A model generated the notes under the pieces. It had not been told where the DNA came from and did not search any database. It worked only from the letters and a program-made list of their open reading frames with translations. This document shows positions 41,963 through 50,491 of a DNA stretch of 64,000 bases, piece by piece (the stretch's first letter is position 1; each line of letters opens with the position of its first letter). This stretch comes from Acidobacteriota bacterium. GTDB lineage: Bacteria; Acidobacteriota; Holophagae; Holophagales; Holophagaceae. Position numbers and translations under genes: made by a program. The DNA is taken from positions 124,001-188,000 of the forward strand of contig JACPYP010000007.1 of the NCBI GenBank assembly GCA_016195985.1, in the 5' to 3' direction.

Positions 41963-42718
41963 TCACTTCACGGTCATCTTGTTGCTGACCTGTTTGACGC
42001 CATGGATATCCTCGGCGAGCTTGGTCACGAGGTCACGCTCAGCGCCGTTCTTGGCCTCGCCATGCAGACTCACCACCCCATCCCTGGTGGTCACCTTGGT
42101 GGCCAGGGCATGCGTGGATTTGTGGAAGAGCAGCGAGGATTTGACCTGGGCAGTGATGGAGGTGTCGTCAATCTTCTCGCCCATGGTCCGCGGAGGCAGC
42201 TTCGCCACCGTTAGGTTATTGCGGACCTCGGTCACACCATCCACATCCTTGGCGTATTCGGCCGTCAACTGTTTCTGGGCCGCAGAATCTGCCTTTCCGG
42301 TCAGCGTGACGACGCCGTTCTCCGTGTTCACTTCCGTGTCGGAGGCGCTCACATGCTTGTGAAAGGCGAGCACCGTTTTCACCTTCATGGTGATCCATCC
42401 GTCCGAATGATCGGCGGGCTGATCCCCCGCTACAGTCAGCTGGTTGTTCACGCTTTTCACGCCTGCCAAGCCAGCCACCGTTTCCTGTGCCAGAAACTTA
42501 TGGTAATCGCGGGAGACGGTGCCCGTCAGCGTTACGACGCCGGCGGATGAGTCCACCTTGATGTTGTCGCCCTTCAGATAGGTCATGAAGTTGTAGCTGG
42601 ATTTGGCCGAGGCTTCGATCTTGCGGTCCTGGTCGGATGCTTGCGCCGGGAGCCCCACCATGATCAGGGACACGGAAGTCAGGAGGGTGTGGCGGGCATT
42701 CAAGGCGAAATGGCGCAT
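41963..42718 (-). CDS. Periplasmic protein with three BON domains
   Basis: 251 residues with a signal peptide (about 1-27, cleaving after PAQAS). Three BON cores: IKVDSSAGVVTLTGTV (~55), TEVNTENGVVTLTGKA (~130) and TKVTTRDGVVSLHGEA (~205), each followed by a GV-K-x-V-x-N-x-L-x-V ending. OsmY-like architecture with an extra BON. Likely an envelope-stress protein in the periplasm. Paralogue of 28404-29090, but exported. Confidence 0.9.
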   Translation of the reverse strand: MRHFALNARHTLLTSVSLIMVGLPAQASDQDRKIEASAKSSYNFMTYLKGDNIKVDSSAGVVTLTGTVSRDYHKFLAQETVAGLAGVKSVNNQLTVAGDQPADHSDGWITMKVKTVLAFHKHVSASDTEVNTENGVVTLTGKADSAAQKQLTAEYAKDVDGVTEVRNNLTVAKLPPRTMGEKIDDTSITAQVKSSLLFHKSTHALATKVTTRDGVVSLHGEAKNGAERDLVTKLAEDIHGVKQVSNKMTVK

Positions 42719-42808
42719 GGCTGGCTCTCTTTCTGCCCCAAGGGGCGTAAAGGATGGATGGGACGGGGTTCAAGACGGTTGTTGGTTCTAGGTTTGTCGC
42801 GGCTGGAG

Positions 42809-43087
42809 CTACTTCTTGGAGGTGTTTCCCGAAGGCCGCCCTGCGGGGATCACCGGGTTTGAAAGCGTGGGGGCTCTGGGCGCCTTATCTCGGGCATTGA
42901 GGCTGGGCGCATGCTTGGGTGCCCTGTCCTGCCGTGATTCGTGTCGGGAAAGGTCATCCACTTTCTTGGAAGCGGTTGTCACTTGAGGCTTGGGGGCATC
43001 TCCGATTCTCGAATCCAGGCCTGGATGGGCCGGCTCTGGATTTCGGGTGGGCATGGGGTTAGGCGGTGGAATTTCGATGGGTCGCAT
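42809..43087 (-). CDS. Small disordered protein of unknown function
   Basis: 92 residues from the ATG at 43087, with AGGAG 6 bases upstream. Pro/Arg/Lys/Ser-rich without secondary-structure pattern or membrane segment (PIEIPPPNPMPTRNPEP, ending RPSGNTSKK). It lies 9 bases after the OmpA gene stop, so coexpression is likely. No family recognised. Confidence 0.5.
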   Translation of the reverse strand: MRPIEIPPPNPMPTRNPEPAHPGLDSRIGDAPKPQVTTASKKVDDLSRHESRQDRAPKHAPSLNARDKAPRAPTLSNPVIPAGRPSGNTSKK

Positions 43088-43096
43088 GGAAAGCTC

Positions 43097-44593
43097 CTAG
43101 CTTTTGGGGGTGTTTGGGTAGTTGATGATGAGGTTGACGCGGCGGTTCTCCTGCTGACCTTCAAGGGTGGTGCTGTAGGCGAATCGGCGCGTCTTGCCGA
43201 AGCCTTCGGCGGTCAACCGCGAGCGCTCGATGCCGAAGTTCTCCACCAGGCAGTTCACGACGTTTTGGGCACGCCGCATGGAAATGGCCATGGCCGAGGT
43301 ATCCGTGGTTTTCAGCTTGCCGGCGTGGCCTTCCACCGTGGCAGTGACCAAGGGGTTGGCTTTCAGGAAGCCTGCAGCCTTGCGGAGGTCGTCGCGGTGT
43401 TCCGGTTTGATCTCGTCTTTCATCAAATCGAACTCGATCTCCATGGCCATGGTGACCCGAGCTGGAGCGACCTTAAGTCCCTCGATGTCTGTCACACAAG
43501 ACACCACCGCATTGATGCGGCGATTCTCGCGCTTGCCCTGCTCCGTGCTGTTGTCCGACACCGGGCGAGTGTCCCCGTAGCCCACGGACGATAGCCGGGA
43601 GCGGTCGATGTGATTGGTCTCCACCAGGTAGTTCACAACACTTTCAGCACGCTTCCTGGAAAGCTCCATGTTGTGCTCACGTGCTCCCACATTGTCGGTG
43701 TGCCCTTCAATCACCACCGTGGTGTCCGGATACTTCGCCAAGAAGGTGCCGATCACTGCGAACCGCTCGGATTCCTCGCGTTGGATATCCCCCTTGTCAA
43801 TCTCGAATTGAATATCCAGGATGGTGCAGTACTGCTGAGTGCGGGCCACGGCAGGAACCACCACCGGAGTGGGGGCCACATAGGGCTCGGGGGCGGTGAT
43901 GGGGGTTGGTTCCGGAGGGGCCGTGTAGGCGACGGGAGAATCTGTCCGACGTCCGAAGCGGAAGAGGAACCCGATGGAAGCTAGGTCGATGTCACCCTTG
44001 TTGGCCACGGCATCGTTGATCCGGTAGCGCTCCCACTCCACCCGCATCCCGAAGGATTTGATGAAGTCGTACTGGAGGCCGCCGCCGTACTTCAGGTTGA
44101 TCGCCCGATCATTGGGAGTGGGGTTGGCTACCAGCACCGCGCCCGTTCGTTCGAAGGTGTCCTTCGTCTCCGCGGAGGCGGCGCCGACTCGAGCGAAGAA
44201 GGAGAACCGTTCCGTAAAGGGAATGTTCAGCACCGCGTCAAGGCTCACCCCTTTCACCTTCATCTCGGCGTTGAGGGTACCCAGGGGAACAGTGGCAGCC
44301 TTGAAACCCGCCTTGCCCAGATCGAAGTAGCCGCCCTCGAAGGAGACATATGAATTGAACTGGTAACCGCCGAAGACCTTGAACCCAGTGCCGTGATCGT
44401 TGTCTGTGGTCGAAGTGATGGTGAACCCGGTGGGCACGATGCCGCGGATGATCTTGTCATTCTCGAGCTTGGCCTTGGATTGGCCCACGTTGAAACCCGC
44501 GTACCAGCCTGCATCCTGGGCCATGACGGAGGGTGCGGCAATGAGCGCGAGCGCCACCAGACCAGGCATTCCAGCGGCTTTCATCGATGTCAT
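43097..44593 (-). CDS. OmpA-like outer-membrane protein with two OmpA C-terminal domains
   Basis: 498 residues with a signal peptide (to about 25). An N-terminal eight-stranded OmpA-type barrel (WYAGFNVGQSKAK, FKVFGGYQFNSYVSFEGGYF ... LASIGFLFRFG) is followed by a Pro-rich linker and then two peptidoglycan-binding OmpA domains, about 255-365 and 370-495. The first has VVIEGHTDNVG and SRKRAESVVNYL; the second has the less canonical VTATVEGHAGKLK. Tandem OmpA domains are unusual. Start supported by CAGGAG. Confidence 0.88.
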   Translation of the reverse strand: MTSMKAAGMPGLVALALIAAPSVMAQDAGWYAGFNVGQSKAKLENDKIIRGIVPTGFTITSTTDNDHGTGFKVFGGYQFNSYVSFEGGYFDLGKAGFKAATVPLGTLNAEMKVKGVSLDAVLNIPFTERFSFFARVGAASAETKDTFERTGAVLVANPTPNDRAINLKYGGGLQYDFIKSFGMRVEWERYRINDAVANKGDIDLASIGFLFRFGRRTDSPVAYTAPPEPTPITAPEPYVAPTPVVVPAVARTQQYCTILDIQFEIDKGDIQREESERFAVIGTFLAKYPDTTVVIEGHTDNVGAREHNMELSRKRAESVVNYLVETNHIDRSRLSSVGYGDTRPVSDNSTEQGKRENRRINAVVSCVTDIEGLKVAPARVTMAMEIEFDLMKDEIKPEHRDDLRKAAGFLKANPLVTATVEGHAGKLKTTDTSAMAISMRRAQNVVNCLVENFGIERSRLTAEGFGKTRRFAYSTTLEGQQENRRVNLIINYPNTPKS

Positions 44594-44633
44594 GATGTTC
44601 TCCTGAGTGGATTTGATTGGCCGGGGTGGGCCC

Positions 44634-44915
44634 TTAATTGATTGGAAGGGTGAGGGCCTTCGGCGCTGGTTTCATGACCAGCAAGGCGACCACGGGCACC
44701 GGAGGCGAGGTTGTCGAGCCGGCCGGACTGGGCTGATCTGGAAGTGGAACGGCTTCCTTTACGAGGGCCACGCGGCGACTCGCATGGGGGAAACCTGGAG
44801 CGGCAAGGACCGTGGGCGTTCGGTTGCAACTGAACTGCATGCCCGCTAGAAGCGCCCCCGCCGGGAGGGCGGCCCAAAAAACAACCCGATGAAGGGGGGC
44901 ATCTTGAGTGCTCAA
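44634..44915 (-). CDS. Short exported protein of unknown function
   Basis: 93 residues from a TTG with AAGGAG 7 bases upstream; a sigma54-like promoter lies about 30 bases further upstream. One hydrophobic stretch (12-27, VFWAALPAGALLAGMQFSC) with a Cys at residue 30 suggests a lipoprotein-like leader. The rest is Pro/Ala/Val-rich. It is the first leftward gene before the OmpA gene. No family recognised; start is not conventional, so moderate trust. Confidence 0.5.
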   Translation of the reverse strand: MSTQDAPLHRVVFWAALPAGALLAGMQFSCNRTPTVLAAPGFPHASRRVALVKEAVPLPDQPSPAGSTTSPPVPVVALLVMKPAPKALTLPIN

Positions 44916-44943
44916 CGGAGGACTCCTTATCTAGGAACCTTCC

Positions 44944-44960
44944 GCGCACGTTTTGCGCCA
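44944..44960 (-). promoter_or_regulatory. Sigma54-like promoter of the leftward envelope genes
   Basis: Leftward reading TGGCGCAAAACGTGCGC has the invariant GG and GC spaced by 10 bases: -24 TGGCGCA, -12 GTGC. Two mismatches to the consensus are present. It points to the TTG gene at 44915 and the OmpA gene behind it, and lies next to the divergent sigma54-activator gene. Confidence 0.5.
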
Positions 44961-45010
44961 TTTCACAAGACACTGCTTGCCAGCGTTTAAATAAAAGGCC
45001 CATCAGGACC

Positions 45011-45047
45011 GGGGTGGTATCTTCAATCAAGATGAACGACCCACCCC
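45011..45047. repeat. Nested inverted repeat upstream of the sigma54 regulator
   Basis: Outer arms GGGGTGG (45011-45017) and CCACCCC (45041-45047) enclose ATCTT (45019-45023) and AAGAT (45029-45033). It sits between the divergent promoters and 27 bases before the regulator start; it could be an operator or a leader hairpin. Confidence 0.4.
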
Positions 45048-45073
45048 TTCAGTCCGAAGGATGAAGGCCACCA

Positions 45074-46528
45074 ATGCGTGCCGAGGATCTGGACCACAAG
45101 GAACTTCTGGAATTGGACCCAGAAGAGGGAACCATCCGTTTCGCGGGTCAGCGGGCCCTCCTGCTCGATGCCGTCGCCATGGGTCTCCTGCGAAAGTACC
45201 TGGTAGAGAACTTCGGCCACGCAGCGGCCCGCACCGTACTCACTCAGTTCGGCTTCGCCCACGGCTGGCGCATGGCCGAGGCCATGCAGGCTGAATTCAA
45301 GTGGGCCAACGACGGGGAGCGATGCCACGCGGGGACCCGCATCCACTCGCTGGGAGGCCTCTTCGGCGTGGGCTCGGAAAACCGCGATCCCCGATCAAAA
45401 GAAGGGATGATGATCATCGCTTCCTACGAGGCGGAGCAGCATCTCCTTCACTTCGGCCGGGCGGATGCGCCCATGTGCTGGACCATCTGCGGCCTCATCA
45501 GCGGCCACCTGAGCCATACCTTAGGCAAGGAAGTGTTCGTCCTCGAAGACCGCTGCCTGGGCAAGGGTGATGCCGGTTGCCACCTCTTCGCGCGAACACG
45601 TGAGGAGTGGGGCGACGAGCGGGCGGAGGAACTTAAGTTCTACGAGAAGGGCCGCTTGGCGGACTGTCTTGAGGTCTCCCTCCACCGTGTGACCGAAACC
45701 CTGAAGGCGGCAGAGCGGAAACTCAAAGAGCATCGTAAAGCCCTCATTCAGGTGGCCTGGAGTGGTGATGAGCCCCAATTGGGGATCGTGGCGAAAAGCA
45801 AGGCCATGCGCCAACTGGTGGACCTGGCCCGGCGCGTCGCCAAGGTCGATTCGACGGTGCTCATCACAGGCGAAAGCGGCTCTGGCAAGGAACGCATCGC
45901 TCGGCTCATCCATGAGGAATCCACCACCCATGATCGGCCCGGGCTCTTCGAATCAGCCCGTGGAGGCACCCTCCTCCTGGATGAAGTCGGTGAAGTATCC
46001 CCGGGCATGCAAGTCAAACTCCTACGCACCATCCAGGAGCGGGAGGTCCGCCGGGTCGGGGAGAACATGAACCGCAAGCTGGATGTCCGCATCCTCGCCG
46101 CCACCAACCGCGATCTGGCCGCGAGCGTGACCAGCGGCACCTTTCGACAAGACCTCTACTACCGGCTCAAGGTGGTGGAGCTCATTGTGCCGCCTTTGCG
46201 CGAGCGCCGGGACGATGTGCTGCCCCTCGCACGGGCGCTGCTGGCTGGATCGGCCCTGCAGATGAAGCGGAAGATCACGGGCCTATCCCCGGGCGCCACG
46301 GACCAGCTTCTGCGCCATGCGTGGCCAGGTAACGTGCGTGAGCTGGAGAATGCCATGGAGCGGGCCGTGGCCCTGGCCCCAGGCAGCCGGGTGGAGTTGG
46401 AGGATCTGCCCGAGGACAGCCACGCTCTACCGGAAGCTCAAGAGCTACGGCCTCATCGGTGTGACAAGAGCTCTATAGTCTTCCGCGTTCGAAATGGATG
46501 GTTCCTATACTCGGCTCTCCGTGCCTGA
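45074..46528 (+). pseudogene. XylR-type sigma54 regulator lacking GAFTGA loop and Fis HTH
   Basis: 484 codons. Residues about 6-105 are a XylR_N domain and 110-172 a V4R small-molecule domain; then comes an AAA+ domain with Walker A GESGSGKE (266-273) and Walker B LLLDEVGE (300-307). Only about 25 residues separate the two, where family members have about 60, including the GAFTGA loop that contacts sigma54. Here IHEESTTHDRPGLFE (about 280-292) fuses the flanks, so the loop is deleted. The C terminus is also damaged: after ELEDLPED the frame changes, and the Fis helix end ATLYRKLKSYGL is found in another frame (46429-46488). It cannot activate sigma54 as in its relatives. Confidence 0.8.
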
Positions 46529-46851
46529 GCCGAAGGGCCGCTGGGGCCGAGGTTGGCACCCATTGGATTGATCGATGACAAACGAAGGTGCCTGCGGGAC
46601 ATGATCCGATGCCGTACCGTGGGCCTTCAGTTTGAAGGAGGCCCTGCTTCAACTTGATCCAACCGTGGTCGTTGATGGACTGGGAGACTTGGCGATTTCT
46701 TGTATTCGTTTGGATTTAGTGATTGGCGCAGGATTGGCTTCCTTTCGCCTCTGAAAGTCATGATCTGATCGTCCTTCTCATCCCAGATTCTGCGGCAGGG
46801 CTTCCGATAGAGGTTCTTGTCCCGCCAACGACGGCGCACAGGAGGTAGGAC
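46529..46851. other. Gene-free interval between regulator and hydrolase
   Basis: 323 bases. The displaced Fis end of the regulator stops at 46488, just before it. No supported ORF, RNA or promoter was found. A 91-codon minus-strand reading (46627-46902) has no ribosome-binding site or motif. Confidence 0.4.
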
Positions 46852-47598
46852 ATGATGGCCACCGTGAATGGAACCCGGATCGCATTTACCGATGAAGGAC
46901 ACGGATTCCCGCTGATCTTCTTACACGGGTTCCCCTATAACCGTGATGTCTGGTCGAAGCAGGTGGAGGCTTTCAAGCCCCAGTTCCGGGTCATCGCACC
47001 GGACCTAAGGGGCTTTGGCGAGAGCGAAGCCTCCTTTGGCCCCACCTCCCTCCATCACTTCGCGGAAGATCTCCATGCCCTGATGGACCATTTGGTGACC
47101 GGGCCTGTCGTCCTGGCGGGGCAAGCCATGGGCGGCCTTGTGGCGCTTGCGTATGCACATGCTTTCCCCAGGCTGGTTCGTGGCTTGGTGCTCGTGGGGA
47201 TAAAGGCCAGGCCTTACCTCTCCATGGCTGAAGTGATCACGGTTGCCTCCACCGCGCAGAAGACAATGGGAACGGCATCGAGCCCTGGAATGGAGGGGGG
47301 AGGAGCTCGGCCCCTTCAAAGGAAGGATGGGGTGTCTTGGGAGATGGATGCAGGGGAAAAAAAAGCAGGCTCCGGCGGTGTGGGGCACCTGATCGAGACC
47401 CTGCGAGTGCCGATTCTGGTTGTTGCTGGATCCGATGATCCCAGTATTCCAATCGATGAATCCCTCGTCTTTGCAAGCCCGGCACCCGGGGCCCAATTCA
47501 ATCTCATTCCCCACGCGGGCCAGCTCGTCGCTTTCGAGCAGGCTGAGACCTTCAATCAAATCGTGATGAATTGGCTGGCCTGGGGCAGTCAGAGATAA
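46852..47598 (+). CDS. Alpha/beta hydrolase homologue without nucleophile
   Basis: 248 residues, aligned almost residue for residue with the enzyme at 36980-37774 over the first 115 positions (HGFPYNRDVWSKQV, DLRGFGESEASFGP). At the nucleophile elbow it reads LAGQAMGGL: Ala92 takes the place of Ser92. The Asp (VAGSDDPSIP) and His (IPHAGQLVAFEQ) are kept. The cap region is shortened and has a low-complexity SSPGMEGGGARP segment. Either a catalytically dead paralogue or one with another role. AGGAGG upstream of the ATG supports translation. Confidence 0.8.
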   Translation: MMATVNGTRIAFTDEGHGFPLIFLHGFPYNRDVWSKQVEAFKPQFRVIAPDLRGFGESEASFGPTSLHHFAEDLHALMDHLVTGPVVLAGQAMGGLVALAYAHAFPRLVRGLVLVGIKARPYLSMAEVITVASTAQKTMGTASSPGMEGGGARPLQRKDGVSWEMDAGEKKAGSGGVGHLIETLRVPILVVAGSDDPSIPIDESLVFASPAPGAQFNLIPHAGQLVAFEQAETFNQIVMNWLAWGSQR

Positions 47599-47796
47599 GA
47601 AGCCCATTCGGTTGCGCGCCCGCCAGCCCAGGTGAGCCGTCGGGACAAATCTTCGAAATGGCCCGACTGCCTCATTCGGCCGTGGCGTAGCTGGGTGGGC
47701 AATCGGACGGCTCTGACCGCTGTCGCCGGCGGAAGAGGCTCGGCTTCTCAAGGCTGGCTGTGGACGGCAACTGAAGCCGTTGGCAAGGCCTTCAGC

Positions 47797-49023
47797 TCAT
47801 TTCCGGGCCCATCCGCAGTACCCGACTTGGCGGGAAGGGGTGAAGGCAAAGCGGAACCGGTCGCTCACGCGTCCGGTGATCACCATCCGGAGGAAGGCCC
47901 AGGTGAAGACCCTGGGGCGGACCCCGCGCAGGACCTCCACCTCCAGGCCCTCCCGGGCGCAGATGGCCACCAGCTCTGACGGCTTCAGGAACAGGCCATA
48001 GACATGCATGTTGCGGGGCGTGTTCTTGACGAACCACTCTACCCCTTTGATGGCGAGGAGCCAGCTCAGTGGCGTCCGGTTGAAGGTGTGGAAGAAGAAC
48101 CAGCCACCAGGGCGAAGCACCCGCGAAGCCTCCCGGATGACCTCCTCGCGCTCGGGCAGGTGCTCGAGGAAATCCATCATGCAGATCACGTCGAAGGTTC
48201 CATCCGCAAAGGACAGCTTCCGGGCATCCATGGGGAGGTATGTTACAGAATCCGTGATGTCGTGGTTTCTTGCCACCGCGAGGCTGTCTGCAGAAAGATC
48301 GATGCCGGTGACCACATGGCCCGCCGCCGCGAGAGGATTGCTGAGGAAGCCGCCCCCACAGGCCACATCCAGAATGGCCAGGGAACGCGGTCCGAATTCG
48401 GTCCACAACGTGGCCATGACCCAGGAGGTTCGAAGCCGGGCCTCCGCCCTAAGCAGCGCCACGGGATCATCGGTGGCGTCGTACCAGCGCTCTCCGAGGC
48501 CGTCGTAGATCGTGTTGTTGATCTCTGGCAGGCCTTCCTCCAAGGGCTTGAGGCCAGGCCGGTGGGCCAGCTGAAACACCAGGAATCCGGCGACCAGGAT
48601 CACCTGCAGCAGGAGCATCCATTCGCCCAGGAGCTGAGAAGGCATGGGGAATTCATGAGAGGGGCCAGGACCCACTTGGAACCACAGGAAGCCCGTTGAG
48701 ATCAGAACCAGGGGGTGCAGAAGAAACAACGCCGCATGCAGCCAGTGCTCTCCACCCTTGCACAGGCGTTGATGAATGAACTCATCCTTGGTGATCAGGA
48801 GGCAGGAGGCGGCGGCCAGCCCTCCAAACAGCCACAAGTGAGGCGTGGTCGGGGTGAGCAGCAGGGGGCAAGCGAGGCAGGCCAGGAAAGCCGAGGTGTC
48901 CAGCGCGTGTCCCAGCCACTCCCATCGCGGAATCACCCGCCGGCGATGAAACGCGAACTCATCCAGGGCCATCGCCAGCCCCTGCAGGCTGAAGGGCAGA
49001 AACCAGAGAAGGGTGCTGTTCAC
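47797..49023 (-). CDS. Membrane-fused UbiG-like SAM methyltransferase
   Basis: 408 residues from the GTG at 49023, which overlaps the polyketide synthase stop (GTGA). The N-terminal half (about 1-180) has four or five helices with conserved-looking LDEFAFHRRRVIPRWEWLGHALD and TKDEFIHQRLCKGGEHWLHA segments. The C-terminal half is a class I methyltransferase with motif I ILDVACGGGFLS, GIDLSADSLAVAR, CMMDFLEHLPE and LRPGGWFFFHTFNR, like UbiG. It probably O- or C-methylates the product of the coupled type III polyketide synthase at the membrane. The fusion with a membrane domain is unusual. Confidence 0.82.
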   Translation of the reverse strand: MNSTLLWFLPFSLQGLAMALDEFAFHRRRVIPRWEWLGHALDTSAFLACLACPLLLTPTTPHLWLFGGLAAASCLLITKDEFIHQRLCKGGEHWLHAALFLLHPLVLISTGFLWFQVGPGPSHEFPMPSQLLGEWMLLLQVILVAGFLVFQLAHRPGLKPLEEGLPEINNTIYDGLGERWYDATDDPVALLRAEARLRTSWVMATLWTEFGPRSLAILDVACGGGFLSNPLAAAGHVVTGIDLSADSLAVARNHDITDSVTYLPMDARKLSFADGTFDVICMMDFLEHLPEREEVIREASRVLRPGGWFFFHTFNRTPLSWLLAIKGVEWFVKNTPRNMHVYGLFLKPSELVAICAREGLEVEVLRGVRPRVFTWAFLRMVITGRVSDRFRFAFTPSRQVGYCGWARK

Positions 49024-50180
49024 CTGGATTTCCGGAGGATGGCGCCCGCAATGGTCAGGCCTGGGCCGAAAGCGAGGGAGACGATCAGCGTCCCTGGTTT
49101 CACGCTCCCGTCTTCGAGGAGGAGCTGCCACACGTGCGGCAAGGTGGCCGAGGACATGTTCCCGTATTGGCCCAGGATGGCGTTGCTGGCTTGCACCTGC
49201 GCCGGCTGCAGACCCAGGTGCTCTGCGATCTCATCAATGATCCTGGGCCCGCCTGGATGGATGGCGAAAATGGCCGTTTCAAGCAACGCTGGGATGGTCA
49301 GATCCGCGGATACGGCCAGGCGCTCCAGGAACGAACCTAGGCCGGCGCGGATGTGATCGGGCACCTTCCGCGAGAGGGTCATTTGCATCCCGAATTCCGA
49401 GACCATCCAGGTCATGGCGTCTTCGGTGCCTGGAGCGATCTCCTCATGGGTGGCCAACAGTTCCAGTCCCTTCTGGTTCTTTTCGCCTGTGTCCGCCTGC
49501 GATACGGAGTAGCGGATCAGGCCATCAGCGAACAGCGTCTGCACCACCAGCTGTTCAGGCAGGTGCTGACTCGGGTCCATATGCAGGGTGCAGAGCTCGG
49601 TGTGGACGATGTCCACTCTGGATTTCCCGCGTGCCACAAAGCCCGCGGCCATCCGGATGGCCGGCATGGAGGCGTAGCACCCCATGTGGTAGGCGTGGAT
49701 CACTTCCGTGCTGGCTCCCCAGTCCCTTCTCGCCACCAGGCGCTGGGCGCCGCTGGGCGAGACATACCCTGTGCAGGTGACGTGGATGAGAACATCCGGC
49801 GGAGACGTATCTTCGGCATAGAACCGTTCGAAGGCCTCCTCGCAAATCTCACTGAAGAAGCGGCTCCGCTCTCCGCAGTCCATGCCTCTGGGGAAGGCAT
49901 TGAGCTGGAAGATCCGCATTCGATCCCAATCCCTATGGGTGAAGTCCTCCAGCGCAGAGTTGCGGAAGGCGATGCGATCGGTGCTGCATCCAAATCGCAG
50001 CACCAGCTTCCGGAATCTCCGGATGAGGACAGCTCGTTCCTCCTCCGTCGCCGGTGTCTGGAGTGTAATCTCCGCCTGGGCGTGGGCGGCGGCAATCCAT
50101 TCCAGGATGGCGCCCTGATCCGAGCGGTAGGCCGCGGGCTGAATCTGGAAATCGTGCAGATAAACAGATGTTTGGGTCAT
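49020..50180 (-). CDS. Type III polyketide synthase
   Basis: 386 residues, full length for chalcone-synthase-like enzymes. The catalytic triad is Cys168 in YHMGCYAS, His308 in IHPGGPRIID and Asn341 in YGNMSSATLP; the FGPGLTIAGA block forms the C terminus. No signal peptide. Together with the coupled methyltransferase it likely makes a methylated long-chain resorcinol, pyrone or quinone-like lipid. Starter unit not known. ATG at 50180 is the first good start. Region 50181-50549 separates it from the divergent dismutase operon. Confidence 0.9.
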   Translation of the reverse strand: MTQTSVYLHDFQIQPAAYRSDQGAILEWIAAAHAQAEITLQTPATEEERAVLIRRFRKLVLRFGCSTDRIAFRNSALEDFTHRDWDRMRIFQLNAFPRGMDCGERSRFFSEICEEAFERFYAEDTSPPDVLIHVTCTGYVSPSGAQRLVARRDWGASTEVIHAYHMGCYASMPAIRMAAGFVARGKSRVDIVHTELCTLHMDPSQHLPEQLVVQTLFADGLIRYSVSQADTGEKNQKGLELLATHEEIAPGTEDAMTWMVSEFGMQMTLSRKVPDHIRAGLGSFLERLAVSADLTIPALLETAIFAIHPGGPRIIDEIAEHLGLQPAQVQASNAILGQYGNMSSATLPHVWQLLLEDGSVKPGTLIVSLAFGPGLTIAGAILRKSR

Positions 50181-50459
50181 TGCGAAGGGCCCCCTCGTGC
50201 TGGGGCTCAACGCATTTCTCGGGCCTATCACTAAATTATTTAAAATTAGCTAATTGAAGCGTGTTGATGCGGATTCGTGGCACCCGGAATCCATCAATTT
50301 GACTACAGGCGCCCGCCACATTGAGGGATTTGATGAGCCTTCGGCCACCCCAGCGGACCTCGGTCGAACTGAAGGCGTGAGCCATTCAATTTGGTGGGAT
50401 TTCCTGTCACCGCGCCGGAGCACTCCCACAAGGCAATAGGAAACAACTTGGTTAGGTGT

Positions 50460-50475
50460 TGGACCAGAAATTGCG
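50460..50475 (+). promoter_or_regulatory. Sigma54-like promoter of the SOD-ferritin-encapsulin operon
   Basis: TGGACCA-N4-TTGCG: invariant GG and GC 10 bases apart, with a full TTGC at -12. Predicted start near 50486, about 64 bases before the SOD ATG. The repeat unit behind it contains a second TTGCGG. Confidence 0.5.
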
Positions 50476-50491
50476 GAAAGAAATTGCGGAA
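50466..50491. repeat. Perfect 13-bp tandem duplication
   Basis: AGAAATTGCGGAA occurs twice without a gap (50466-50478 and 50479-50491). The first copy forms the -12 part of the sigma54-like promoter. It may be a recent slippage event or paired protein sites. Confidence 0.7.

Noticed and set aside
46627-46902. 91-codon minus-strand ORF upstream of the hydrolase
   Set aside because: No ribosome-binding site, no motif, overlaps the start of the real hydrolase gene.
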